Source of the DNA: Peristeroidobacter soli
GTDB lineage: Bacteria > Pseudomonadota > Gammaproteobacteria > Steroidobacterales > Steroidobacteraceae
Direction: 5' to 3'
Length of the DNA stretch: 64,000 nucleotides
NCBI RefSeq assembly: GCF_004138485.1
Contig: NZ_RYEV01000012.1
Span: 1-64,000 of the forward strand
The notes below the pieces were generated by a model. The model was given only the letters and a program-made list of their open reading frames with translations, made no database searches and had not been told where the DNA came from. Of this stretch, positions 23,199 to 31,513 are shown one piece after another; the first letter of the stretch is position 1, and each line of letters starts with the position of its first letter. Position numbers and translations under genes: made by a program.

Positions 23199-24793
23199 TA
23201 CTTCACTTCAGGCGCGGTTTCGAAGCTGTGATACGGCGGCGGCGAGCTCAACGTCCACTCCAGGCCCTGCGGACGGCCGCTGTCCCAAACCTTGTCGGTC
23301 GCCTTCTCGCCGCCACGGATGCAGGCGAACACGATGTAGGCGAACAGCAGCTGCGACAGACCGAAGCCGAAGCCGCCGATGGAGGAAATCATGTTCCAGT
23401 CGGCGAACTGCGTGGAGTAGTCCGGGATACGACGCGGCATGCCGGCCAGACCCAGGAAGTGCTGCGGGAAGAACAGCACGTTCACGAAGATGGTCGACAG
23501 CCAGAAGTGCGCCTTGGCCAGCTTCATGTTGTACATGTGACCGGTCCACTTCGGCAGCCAGTAGTAAGCGGCGGCCATCAGCGAGAACACCGCGCCCGGC
23601 ACCAGCACGTAGTGGAAGTGCGCCACCACGAAGTAGGTGTCGTGATACTGGAAGTCCGCCGGCACGATCGCGAGCATCAGGCCCGAGAAACCGCCGATCG
23701 TGAACAGGAACAGGAAGGAGATCGCGAACAGCATCGGCGGTTCGAAGCTGAGCGAGCCCTTGAACATGGTCGCGGTCCAGTTGAACACCTTCACGCCGGT
23801 CGGCACCGCGATCAGCATGGTCGCGAGCATGAAGAACATCTGACCGGCCAGCGGCATGCCCACCGTGAACATGTGGTGCGCCCACACGATGAACGACAGG
23901 AAGGCGATCGAGGCGGTCGCGTACACCATCGCGTCGTAGCCGAACAGCGGCTTGCGCGAGAAGGTCGGGATGATCTCCGAGATGATGCCGAAGGCCGGCA
24001 GAATCATGATGTACACCTCGGGATGACCGAAGAACCAGAAGATGTGCTGGAACATCACCGGGTCGCCGCCACCGGCGGCTTCGAAGAACGTGGTGCCGAA
24101 GTAATGATCCGTGAGCAACATCGTCACGGCACCGGCGAGCACCGGCATCACGGCGATCAGCAGGTACGCGGTGATCAGCCAGGTCCACACGAAGATCGGC
24201 ATCTTCAGCAGCGACATGCCGGGCGCGCGCATGTTCATGATGGTCACGATCACGTTGATGGCGCCCATGATCGAGGACGCGCCCATCAGGTGAACCGCGA
24301 AGATCAGCATCGGGAAGGCTTCGCCGGTCTGCTGCGACAACGGCGGATACATGGTCCAGCCGCCGGCGGGCGCGCCGCCCGGCACGAACAGCGTGCCGAT
24401 CAGCATCGTGAACGCGAACGGCAGGATCCAGAAGCTGAAGTTGTTCATGCGCGGCAACGCCATGTCCGGCGCGCCGACCTGCAGCGGGATCATCCAGTTC
24501 GCCAGACCGACGAACGCCGGCATGACGGCGCCGAAGATCATGATCAGCGCGTGCATGGTGGTCATCTGGTTGAAGAAGATCGGATCGACCAGCTGCATGC
24601 CCGGCTTGAACAGCTCGGCGCGAATGATCATCGCCATCGCGCCGCCGATGAAGAACATCAGCAGGCTGAACAGCATGTACATCGTGCCGATGTCTTTGTG
24701 ATTGGTCGCGAACAGCCAGCGACCGATGCCCTTGGCGGGGCCGTGATCGTCATGGTGGTCGTGAGCAGCGTGAGCGTCGTGTGCGTGTGCCAT
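23198..24793 (-). CDS. ctaD: Cytochrome c oxidase subunit I (aa3 oxidase)
   Basis: A 531-residue catalytic subunit with 12 helices. All A1-type marks are present: FFGHPEVYIMILP (CuB His, Glu, cross-linked Tyr), VWAHHMFTVG (CuB His pair), VPTGVKVFNW (K-channel Lys), VVAHFHYVL (haem ligands), and D-channel residues in ANWMIPLQVGAPDMALPRMNN. The N-terminus is unusually His-rich (about nine His in the first 18 residues), possibly metal-binding. It differs clearly from the subunit I at 16029-17804, so the two oxidases are paralogues, not a recent duplication. It starts 6 bp after the ctaC stop. Confidence 0.97.
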   Translation of the reverse strand: MAHAHDAHAAHDHHDDHGPAKGIGRWLFATNHKDIGTMYMLFSLLMFFIGGAMAMIIRAELFKPGMQLVDPIFFNQMTTMHALIMIFGAVMPAFVGLANWMIPLQVGAPDMALPRMNNFSFWILPFAFTMLIGTLFVPGGAPAGGWTMYPPLSQQTGEAFPMLIFAVHLMGASSIMGAINVIVTIMNMRAPGMSLLKMPIFVWTWLITAYLLIAVMPVLAGAVTMLLTDHYFGTTFFEAAGGGDPVMFQHIFWFFGHPEVYIMILPAFGIISEIIPTFSRKPLFGYDAMVYATASIAFLSFIVWAHHMFTVGMPLAGQMFFMLATMLIAVPTGVKVFNWTATMFKGSLSFEPPMLFAISFLFLFTIGGFSGLMLAIVPADFQYHDTYFVVAHFHYVLVPGAVFSLMAAAYYWLPKWTGHMYNMKLAKAHFWLSTIFVNVLFFPQHFLGLAGMPRRIPDYSTQFADWNMISSIGGFGFGLSQLLFAYIVFACIRGGEKATDKVWDSGRPQGLEWTLSSPPPYHSFETAPEVK

Positions 24794-24799
24794 GGTTCT

Positions 24800-25657
24800 T
24801 TACTCCGCGGCAGCGGCCGTTACCGGCGCTGCATTCTCAACTTGGGCGGCAGCAGCGGCGGGAGTACCGCCACCTTGCTGCTCGGCGAGCCAGCTGTCGT
24901 ACTCGGCCTGCGACTTCACATGCACGACCACCGGCATGAAGCCGTGGTCGCGACCGCACAGCTCGGCGCACTGGCCGCGATAGATTCCGGGCTCATCGGC
25001 GCGGAACCACAATTCATTCACGAAGCCCGGGATGGCGTCCTTCTTCATGCCGAAGGCCGGCACCCACCAGGCGTGGATCACGTCGTTCGAAGTGAGCAGC
25101 ACGCGCACCTTCGCGTTGACCGGCACGACCAGCGGCTTGTCGACTTCGAGCAGGTAGTTGGGCACCGTCGAGGGATCGACGCCCGAACCGGTCTGGCGGG
25201 CGGCATCGCTGTCGCGGGCCAGCGTGGAGAAGAACTTCACCTTCTGATCGAGGTACTCGTACTCCCACTTCCACTGGTAGCCGGTGACCTTGATGGTGAG
25301 GTTCGAGTTGCGCGTGTCCTCGATCTTCACCAGCGTGGCGGCGGCCGGGATGGCCATGCCGACCAGGATGGCGACCGGAATGATGGTCCAGATGATCTCG
25401 GCCTTGGTGCTGTGATCGAAGTTGGCCGGCACCGCGCCCTGCGAGTGACGGAACTTCACGATCGAATAGATCATCACACCGAACACCGCGCAGGCGATCA
25501 GCACGCAGATCCAGAAGATCATCATGTGCAGGCCGTGGATGTCGCGACTCAGCTCGGTCACGCCGACCGGCATGTTGAGTTCCCATGCCGCCAGCGCCGC
25601 CCCGGTGGGCAACAACGCTGCCCCCAACATCCCGGCGGCATATTTAACGATCTTCAT
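24800..25657 (-). CDS. ctaC: Cytochrome c oxidase subunit II (aa3 oxidase)
   Basis: A 285-residue subunit II with a cleavable signal (about 1-23, ending AALA), two helices (about 47-68 and 88-108), and a periplasmic cupredoxin domain. The CuA site is complete: the upstream His in NDVIHAWWVPAFG, then CAELCGRDHGFM. An Ala/Pro-rich tail follows; there is no fused cytochrome c domain, unlike the subunit II at 17835-19187. The ATG at 25657 begins a normal signal peptide, while an in-frame start 18 bp upstream would not improve it. It is the first structural gene of the aa3 unit, 74 bp after the DUF2244 gene. Confidence 0.95.
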   Translation of the reverse strand: MKIVKYAAGMLGAALLPTGAALAAWELNMPVGVTELSRDIHGLHMMIFWICVLIACAVFGVMIYSIVKFRHSQGAVPANFDHSTKAEIIWTIIPVAILVGMAIPAAATLVKIEDTRNSNLTIKVTGYQWKWEYEYLDQKVKFFSTLARDSDAARQTGSGVDPSTVPNYLLEVDKPLVVPVNAKVRVLLTSNDVIHAWWVPAFGMKKDAIPGFVNELWFRADEPGIYRGQCAELCGRDHGFMPVVVHVKSQAEYDSWLAEQQGGGTPAAAAAQVENAAPVTAAAAE

Positions 25658-25731
25658 TGGCCCTAATGCTCCCAAGTGCTTCGTTCTGCCCGCGTCCGCG
25701 CATCGCGCCCGCAGTTCAACGCCGCGCTACC

Positions 25732-26253
25732 TCATAGCGCGGGCGTTTCGTTCATATTCCCCACCAGCTGCTGTAGACGCACCGCGAGGCTGCGGCGCTC
25801 GTCCTCTGTGAGAAACCTGCCCACCTCGCAGGCGTGACCACGCGACTCCAACATGAGTCGGCTGGGATGTAGCGCCGCCGGCGGGGCGTGGAGTGTAACC
25901 CTCGACCAATGTCTAGGAAATACCGATGACTGCACGCCGCGCCGGTCCCAGTGTCTGATGATCACCGAGTCCTGGCTGACAGTAATGGTTTCCCGCTCCT
26001 GCCCTGAACGCATGGAGGCATGGACCGCCCAGGCCAGCAGGCCGATTTCCAGGCCGGCGAACGGCAGGATGGGCCAGAAGCCCTGGGCGGTAAACATCAG
26101 AGCGACGGCGAAGGTGGGGGCCGCCACCAGGGCGACGAAGATGCGCGCGGTCTTGGGAGTCAGCGACCTGTGTGGCATGAGCTCGAGTACCCGTTCCGCG
26201 GGAGCGGCGTCCGGGGTCGGGCGAGGCGGCGGCAGGTCGGCCCGAGCATTCAT
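25732..26253 (-). CDS. DUF2244 domain membrane protein
   Basis: A 173-residue protein with two closely spaced helices (about 37-58 and 60-80). A soluble segment follows with the DUF2244 pattern (TITVSQDSVIIRHWDRRG ... FPRHWSRVTL ... SRGHACEVGRFLTEDERRSLAVRLQQLV). DUF2244 proteins are uncharacterised but often sit just upstream of cytochrome oxidase genes in proteobacteria, as here. A leader role in oxidase expression or assembly is plausible but unproven. Confidence 0.85.
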   Translation of the reverse strand: MNARADLPPPRPTPDAAPAERVLELMPHRSLTPKTARIFVALVAAPTFAVALMFTAQGFWPILPFAGLEIGLLAWAVHASMRSGQERETITVSQDSVIIRHWDRRGVQSSVFPRHWSRVTLHAPPAALHPSRLMLESRGHACEVGRFLTEDERRSLAVRLQQLVGNMNETPAL

Positions 26254-26319
26254 CGTGTAGATACTGTTGTCAAAGCGTCAGATCTTCGTTGCTGCAATTA
26301 CCGAGTGATTGCAAAAAAC

Positions 26320-27192
26320 TTAACGTTTCCGGGCGGTGATGCTGGTCACCGGCACCCGAAATTCGCCCTCGGTCCGAGCCCGGGGACGAAGTTCGCCGGC
26401 CCACGCATGACCGTAGACCACTTCTACCGAGACCGGTAGTACGGCCTGCCCTGGGGCCGGCTGGACGGCGCTCCGGAGCGAATCGAGCTGGCCTTTGGAG
26501 GTCAGTCCGCGCGCCCGGCCATGGGCCAGATTGGTCGATCCGCTCGCCGTCAGCTCCGACAGCAACGCGTCGAGGTGGGGGTAGGTTACGGTCAGCCGCT
26601 CGGTGTCCATGACGGGCTCGGCCAGCCCCGCGCGCATCAGCGCATCCCCCAGGTCGTGCATGTCGATAAAGCGATGAACGTGGGGGTGGGCGTCGATTTT
26701 GCGCCAACCGTCGCGCAATTCGCGCAAAGTGTCCGGGCCGAGGGTGGCGAAAGTCAGCAGCCCGCCCGGCTGCAGGACCCGGCGGATTTCCTGGAACACG
26801 GCGTCGGGATCGTGGCACCACTCCAGCATCAGGTTGCTGAAGACCAGCTGCGCGCTGCCGTCCTTGATGGGGAGCCGGTGTGCGTCGGCGGCGATCCGAT
26901 GGAACCGGCGCAGCCAGCCTTGCCGCTTGTCGGCCTCGACCAGCATGGCCGGCGACACATCGATCGCGACGACCTCGGCACTTTTATAGCGTTGCTTGAG
27001 CGCCTTGCTCGCGTGACCCGTGCCGGCGCCGAGGTCCAGCACGACCTTCGGCTGGACCTTCACGTAGTCCAGTCGCTCCAGCAACCGATTGCGGATCTCC
27101 GTCGCGACGCCGGCTGCGGCGTCGTAAGTTTTCGCGGCCTGGTCGAAAGAACGTCTTACACGGGCGGGGTCGAGGTAATACTCATCGGGCAT
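26320..27192 (-). CDS. bioC: Malonyl-[acyl-carrier protein] O-methyltransferase BioC
   Basis: A 290-residue SAM-dependent methyltransferase that masks malonyl-ACP as its methyl ester to start pimelate synthesis for biotin. Motif I is VVLDLGAGTGHASKAL (about 50-65), then VVAIDVSPAML, FSNLMLEWCHDP (motif IV region typical of BioC) and RVLQPGGLLTFATLGPDTL. The ATG at 27192 (MPDEYYLDPARVRRSF) fits the family N-terminus; the frame is open 48 bp further up. It lies 108 bp after bioB on the same strand, supporting the biotin assignment. The C-terminus is slightly longer than in E. coli BioC (251). Confidence 0.9.
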   Translation of the reverse strand: MPDEYYLDPARVRRSFDQAAKTYDAAAGVATEIRNRLLERLDYVKVQPKVVLDLGAGTGHASKALKQRYKSAEVVAIDVSPAMLVEADKRQGWLRRFHRIAADAHRLPIKDGSAQLVFSNLMLEWCHDPDAVFQEIRRVLQPGGLLTFATLGPDTLRELRDGWRKIDAHPHVHRFIDMHDLGDALMRAGLAEPVMDTERLTVTYPHLDALLSELTASGSTNLAHGRARGLTSKGQLDSLRSAVQPAPGQAVLPVSVEVVYGHAWAGELRPRARTEGEFRVPVTSITARKR

Positions 27193-27300
27193 GCGCGAAG
27201 GATATCGCGCTTTGCGCTCGTGCCCCTCACCGCGGCTCATTCCGGGCCGGCGCGCAACGACAATTACTTAAATGTGTTGTGTCGCTGAGCCACGGCGCCA

Positions 27301-28359
27301 TCAGCTCGCGATGAGCTGCTCATCCTCATGCCGACGCGAGCAGCTCGGCGCGCTGTGCTGCTCGGCCAGCGGCTCGGCCGTGATGCCAAGCTTTGCGAAC
27401 AGCTGACGATCCTTGTCCTCTTCCGGATTTTCAGTCGTCAACAACTTGTCGCCGTAGAAAATCGAGTTCGCGCCCGCGAGGAATGCCAGCGCCTGCGTTT
27501 CGTCGCTCATGCCGGAGCGACCGGCCGACAAGCGCACATGTGCCTTGGGCATCAGCAACCGCGCGACTGCAATCACGCGCACGAAATCCAGCGCATCCGG
27601 CTTCTCCGCGCCGTACAGCGGCGTGCCTTGCACCTGCATGAGCTGATTGATCGGCACGCTGTCCGGATGTTGAGGCAGCGTCGCCAGCGTATGGAGCAGC
27701 TCAGCGCGATCCTGTTCCTTCTCGCCCAGGCCGAGAATGCCGCCACAACACACGTTGATACCCGCGTTGCGCACGGCCTCGAGCGTGTCGAGACGATCCT
27801 GATAGGTGCGCGTCGTGATCACCTTCTTATAGTGGGACTCGGACGTGTCGAGATTGTGGTTGTAGTAATCCAGGCCCGCGTCCTTCAGCTGATGCGCCTG
27901 GTCCGGCGTCAGCATGCCGAGCGTCACGCACGTTTCCATTCCCATCGCGCGCACGCCCTTGATCATCTCCACGATCTGCGCGAGCTGCTTCGGCTTCGGG
28001 CTGCGATACGCCGCACCCATGCAGAAGCGAGTTGCGCCGTTCGCCTTCGCCGCGCGCGCCTTTTCCATCACGTCGCCGAGATCCATCAGCGGCTCGGATT
28101 TCAGGCCGGTCTCGAAGCGAATGCTCTGCGAGCAATACGAGCAGTCTTCCGGGCAGGCGCCGGTCTTGATCGACAGCAGCGTGCTGATCTGCACCTGGTT
28201 GGGATCGAAGTACAGCCGGTGCACGCGCTGCGCGTGATACATGAGATCGGAGAACGGCAACGCGAACAGCTCGCGCACCTCGTCCAGCGTCCAGTCGGTG
28301 CGCACGGCACCCAGGCGATCGACCAGCGTAGCGTTGCGAACGGCTTCGGAACGGGTCAT
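27301..28359 (-). CDS. bioB: Biotin synthase BioB
   Basis: A 352-residue radical SAM enzyme that inserts sulfur into dethiobiotin. The radical SAM cluster motif CPEDCSYC gives Cys69, Cys73 and Cys76. Other family stretches include [31 protein letters not shown] and [34 protein letters not shown], which hold the auxiliary [2Fe-2S] ligands. The ATG at 28359 is preferred; an in-frame GTG at 28377 would add six residues. It is divergent from comF across about 140 bp. No clear BirA-type operator was recognised in that gap. Confidence 0.96.
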   Translation of the reverse strand: MTRSEAVRNATLVDRLGAVRTDWTLDEVRELFALPFSDLMYHAQRVHRLYFDPNQVQISTLLSIKTGACPEDCSYCSQSIRFETGLKSEPLMDLGDVMEKARAAKANGATRFCMGAAYRSPKPKQLAQIVEMIKGVRAMGMETCVTLGMLTPDQAHQLKDAGLDYYNHNLDTSESHYKKVITTRTYQDRLDTLEAVRNAGINVCCGGILGLGEKEQDRAELLHTLATLPQHPDSVPINQLMQVQGTPLYGAEKPDALDFVRVIAVARLLMPKAHVRLSAGRSGMSDETQALAFLAGANSIFYGDKLLTTENPEEDKDRQLFAKLGITAEPLAEQHSAPSCSRRHEDEQLIAS

Positions 28360-28500
28360 TTCCACGACAAACCTCACTTATTCGGACAACTGCGCACGAC
28401 TCGGCGGCTTCATGCTGTCCGTTGAGCGTCACGCAGGGTCGGCCCGCCGGGCCGAATGCTGGCGGGAAGTATTCGTGGCGGCCGGGAAGCCTGTCAACCG

Positions 28501-29310
28501 ATGTTGGGAACCGCAGTCGACATTATCAGCCGGTCCTGTGCAGCCGTGCGGGCTCGGCAATTTGGTATTCGGCCCATCAGGCGCTTGGCGGGTGCGGCCG
28601 CGCGTTGCCTTTGGCCGGCCCAATGCGCGCTTTGTGGGCAAGCCGGTCTGCCGGCTTGCCCTGACCGTTCGGACCCCGAGCCAATCGATCTCTGCGCTGG
28701 TTGCGACGCCGATCTGCCGCTGAACGATAACGCCTGCGAGCATTGCGCCGAGCCTCTGCAGTCAAATCGCTCCAAGGTCGCGCTGTGTGGGCGCTGCTTA
28801 CAGCAGCCGCCGGTGTTCGACGCCTGCGTCGCGCCGTTTCGTTATGCGTTTCCGGTCGATCGCATGGTTCAGGGGCTGAAGTATCGACGCGAGCTGGTTT
28901 ACGGGCGGGTCATGGGGCAGCTGTTGGCCCGGCATCTTTCGCGCCGTGAGACCCGGCCGGAGCTGGTCATTCCCGTGCCGCTCGGTCTGGCTCGTTACCG
29001 CGAGCGCGGGTTCAATCAGGCGCGTGAGCTGGCGCTGCCAGTGTGCAAGTCGCTCGGGCTGACCTTGAACAGTCATTTGGTGTCGCGTCGTCGCGAGACT
29101 CAGGAGCAAGCGTCGCTGGATCGGAAGGAGCGCCTCACGAATACACAGCATGCGTTCGCATTGACGGGGCCGCTGGTCGCGCGGCATGTCGCGATTGTCG
29201 ATGATGTCGTTACGACGGGCAGTACCGTAAACGAGATTTCCAAACTGTTGCGCTCGGCGGGCGCGGAGTGGATCGAAGTGTGGGCGGTGGCGCGGGCGGA
29301 GCGGAAGTGA
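28501..29310 (+). CDS. comF: ComF/GntX-family phosphoribosyltransferase-like protein
   Basis: A 269-residue protein. The N-terminal part carries several Cys pairs (CALC, CAGCD, CEHC, CGRC) that form zinc-finger-like sites. The C-terminal part is a type I phosphoribosyltransferase fold with the PRPP loop VAIVDDVVTTGSTV and the preceding RYRERGFNQARELA signature. In naturally competent bacteria ComF acts in DNA uptake; in others (GntX) it is linked to gluconate use or iron-sulfur repair. The ATG at 28501 is a best guess: the frame is open upstream, and a downstream GTG near 28548 is possible. Confidence 0.88.
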   Translation: MLGTAVDIISRSCAAVRARQFGIRPIRRLAGAAARCLWPAQCALCGQAGLPACPDRSDPEPIDLCAGCDADLPLNDNACEHCAEPLQSNRSKVALCGRCLQQPPVFDACVAPFRYAFPVDRMVQGLKYRRELVYGRVMGQLLARHLSRRETRPELVIPVPLGLARYRERGFNQARELALPVCKSLGLTLNSHLVSRRRETQEQASLDRKERLTNTQHAFALTGPLVARHVAIVDDVVTTGSTVNEISKLLRSAGAEWIEVWAVARAERK

Positions 29311-29353
29311 CTCGAACGTCCCGCGGCAGGCGGAGACGCGCAAATCTCATCTC

Positions 29354-31501
29354 TCATCGAAACGTGTATTCGAGCAGGATGCCGATGAACACCGACATGC
29401 CGAAGTAGTTGTTGTTCAGGAACGCCTTGAAACAATCCTCGGGCCGGCGCTTGCGAATCAACAGCTGCTCATACAGAGCGAACATCGCCGCGAACGCCAG
29501 TCCCAAGCCGTACCACAAGCCCAGTTCAAGCTCGCGTCCGATCAGCCACAGGCCCAGCAAGGTCATCAGTTGCATGATGCCGATGATGAATCGATCGGCG
29601 TCACCAAACAGCAGTGCGCTCGAGCGGATGCCGAGCTTCCTGTCGTCCTCGCGATCCACCATTGCGTACATCGTGTCATACGCAACCGTCCACAACAGGC
29701 CCGCCATGAACATCACCCACGCCATCCGGGGTGGCCATTCTCCCGTTTGCGCGGTGAATGCCATCGGGACGGACCAGGTGAATGCGATGCCCAGATACAT
29801 CTGTGGCAGCGGGAAGAAACGTTTGAAGAACGGATAGGTGAGCACGAGCACGCCGCCCGCGATCGTCAGCAACTGCGTGCGTTGATTGAGGGTGAGCGCC
29901 AGGCCCAGCGCGATCAGACCCAGTCCTGCGCATAGAGCGAGCGCTTCTATGGGGTCGACGGCGCCTGTGACCAGCGGACGGTCTTTTGTTCGTTTCACAT
30001 GACCGTCGAAGTTTCGATCCGCGAAATCGTTGATGGCACAGCCGGCGGAGCGGGTGAGCACGGTGCCCAGGACGAAGACGATGAATACGTGCGGATCAGG
30101 CTTGCCGCCGGAGGAGAGCCAGAGCGCCCACAGCACTGGCCATAGCAATAGCCAGATGCCGATCGGTTTATTCAGCCTGGTCAGCGCGGCGTACGCATTC
30201 AACTTCGCTGCTGCGCCCGGAAGGACTTCGGCGACGAAGGCGGTGGTCGCGATTCTGTGACCCAACCACCGAAAGCGATCGCGCACCGGCGACCCTGGTC
30301 GGCTGGGCTGAAGTTGTTCGATATCAGGCGGGGCGATGGGCGCGGCCGCCGAACTCGACGCGGATGATGGCGGCGGCGATGCAGCCATCATCGCGACCGT
30401 CTTCACGTAGTCCCTCGGCACCGCCGGTGTCTTGGCAGCCTCAGCCTGAGCAGCCCAGCCCGAGCTCGAGGCAGACGTCGTCGCCGCCGCCTTCGCCGGC
30501 TCGGTGTGAGATGACGACGCCGCGTGCGCCGGCGTCGCGGCCGCCTTTACCGGTTCGCTGTGAGACGACGATGCCGCATGCGCCGGCGATGTCACTGGCG
30601 CCTTCGCCGGTTCGCTGTGAGCTGACGACGCTGTATGCGCTGGCGGTGTCGCCACCGCCTTCACCGGCTCGTTGTGAGACGACGAAGCTGTATGCGCCGG
30701 CGATGTCGTTGGCGTCTTCGCCGGCTCGTTGGGAGACGACGATGCCGTATGAGCCGGCGATGTCGTTGGCGTCTTCACCGGCTCGTTGTGAGACGACGAA
30801 GCTGTATGCGCCGGCGATGTCGTTGGCGTCTTCACCGGCTCGTTATGAGGCGACGACTGCGCATTCGATGGCGGCGTCGCACTCGGCTGTGCCGGTGTGA
30901 CCGGCGGTCGCGTGAGCGCTTGACGGGCGGGTGTCGTGCTCGACGGCTTCGATCCCTTCGCTGTCTCAATTCGCGGCGGTGGTGTCGCTGGTCCGGCGCC
31001 GGACGACGTCGATGGCTTCGCGCCTGGCTGGCTTGTTGACGGCGGCGGCGCAGGCGACATCTTCGCCGCGTCCGTCTGCGATGACGGCAATGTCGCCGCA
31101 GGAGGCAAAGGTGATTTCGCGGCCTCGCCGCGGGCCGAGGTGGGCTCAGTCGCAATCGGCGTCGCTGGGGGCCGCGTCAGATCCGCGCCTCGCTTGGCCT
31201 GAGTCGGCGCAGGCGGCGAAACGGGGGGCAGCGACGCCGGCGGCATCGCATGCATCGGCTGAGTCTTTTCCGGCTGGTGCGCCTCAGGCGGCGACGTCTT
31301 CGCAGCCTCCGGAATCGGCGGCGCTAACGATGCCGGCGGAATGATGTGGAGCGGCTGTGTCTTCTCGTGGCTATGCTTCGGTTCTTCAGGCGCGGCCTGC
31401 TTCAGCATATCCATTTGCGCAGGCGGCGGCTTCGGCGCGGCTGGCATCGCGTCCAGCGGCTGCGTCTTATCCGGGTGATGCGCGTTCTGTGAATCTGCCA
31501 C
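29354..31501 (-). CDS. ubiA: 4-hydroxybenzoate polyprenyltransferase with long low-complexity N-terminal extension
   Basis: A 715-residue protein read from GTG. The last 283 residues (433-715) are a normal UbiA membrane enzyme, which prenylates 4-hydroxybenzoate in ubiquinone synthesis. The two Asp-rich Mg/diphosphate motifs are NDFADRNFDG with KRTKDRPL, and YDTMYAMVDREDD. The first 432 residues are unlike any UbiA I know. They are rich in Pro, Ala, Ser and Thr, with three EKTQP/DKTQP motifs (11-15, 46-50, 78-82) and about seven tandem 19-residue repeats (216-344). The frame stays open through the whole extension, and its GTG lies 12 bp after the recG stop with an AGG site, so it appears translated. 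A second internal start for a short UbiA cannot be excluded. Confidence 0.85.
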   Translation of the reverse strand: MADSQNAHHPDKTQPLDAMPAAPKPPPAQMDMLKQAAPEEPKHSHEKTQPLHIIPPASLAPPIPEAAKTSPPEAHQPEKTQPMHAMPPASLPPVSPPAPTQAKRGADLTRPPATPIATEPTSARGEAAKSPLPPAATLPSSQTDAAKMSPAPPPSTSQPGAKPSTSSGAGPATPPPRIETAKGSKPSSTTPARQALTRPPVTPAQPSATPPSNAQSSPHNEPVKTPTTSPAHTASSSHNEPVKTPTTSPAHTASSSPNEPAKTPTTSPAHTASSSHNEPVKAVATPPAHTASSAHSEPAKAPVTSPAHAASSSHSEPVKAAATPAHAASSSHTEPAKAAATTSASSSGWAAQAEAAKTPAVPRDYVKTVAMMAASPPPSSASSSAAAPIAPPDIEQLQPSRPGSPVRDRFRWLGHRIATTAFVAEVLPGAAAKLNAYAALTRLNKPIGIWLLLWPVLWALWLSSGGKPDPHVFIVFVLGTVLTRSAGCAINDFADRNFDGHVKRTKDRPLVTGAVDPIEALALCAGLGLIALGLALTLNQRTQLLTIAGGVLVLTYPFFKRFFPLPQMYLGIAFTWSVPMAFTAQTGEWPPRMAWVMFMAGLLWTVAYDTMYAMVDREDDRKLGIRSSALLFGDADRFIIGIMQLMTLLGLWLIGRELELGLWYGLGLAFAAMFALYEQLLIRKRRPEDCFKAFLNNNYFGMSVFIGILLEYTFR
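30470..30856. repeat. Tandem 57-bp repeats inside the ubiA extension
   Basis: Nearly seven copies of a 57-bp unit encode variants of the 19-residue block SSSHNEPVKTPTTSPAHTA (residues 216-344 of the extended UbiA). The first three copies are nearly identical and later ones drift; one copy is a codon shorter. All changes keep the reading frame. Confidence 0.9.
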
Positions 31502-31513
31502 GAACCTAACCGT

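Noticed and set aside
23228-25666. An 812-codon plus-strand frame opposite ctaC and ctaD
   Set aside because: Antisense of the two oxidase genes; its His/Arg/Glu-rich product has no domain pattern.
29985-30008. A parS-like string around tttcacatga
   Set aside because: It matches only half of the known parS palindrome and lies inside the ubiA coding region.
30470-30856. Tandem repeats considered as a CRISPR array
   Set aside because: Units are contiguous with no unique spacers, have a 57-bp period and keep an open reading frame.
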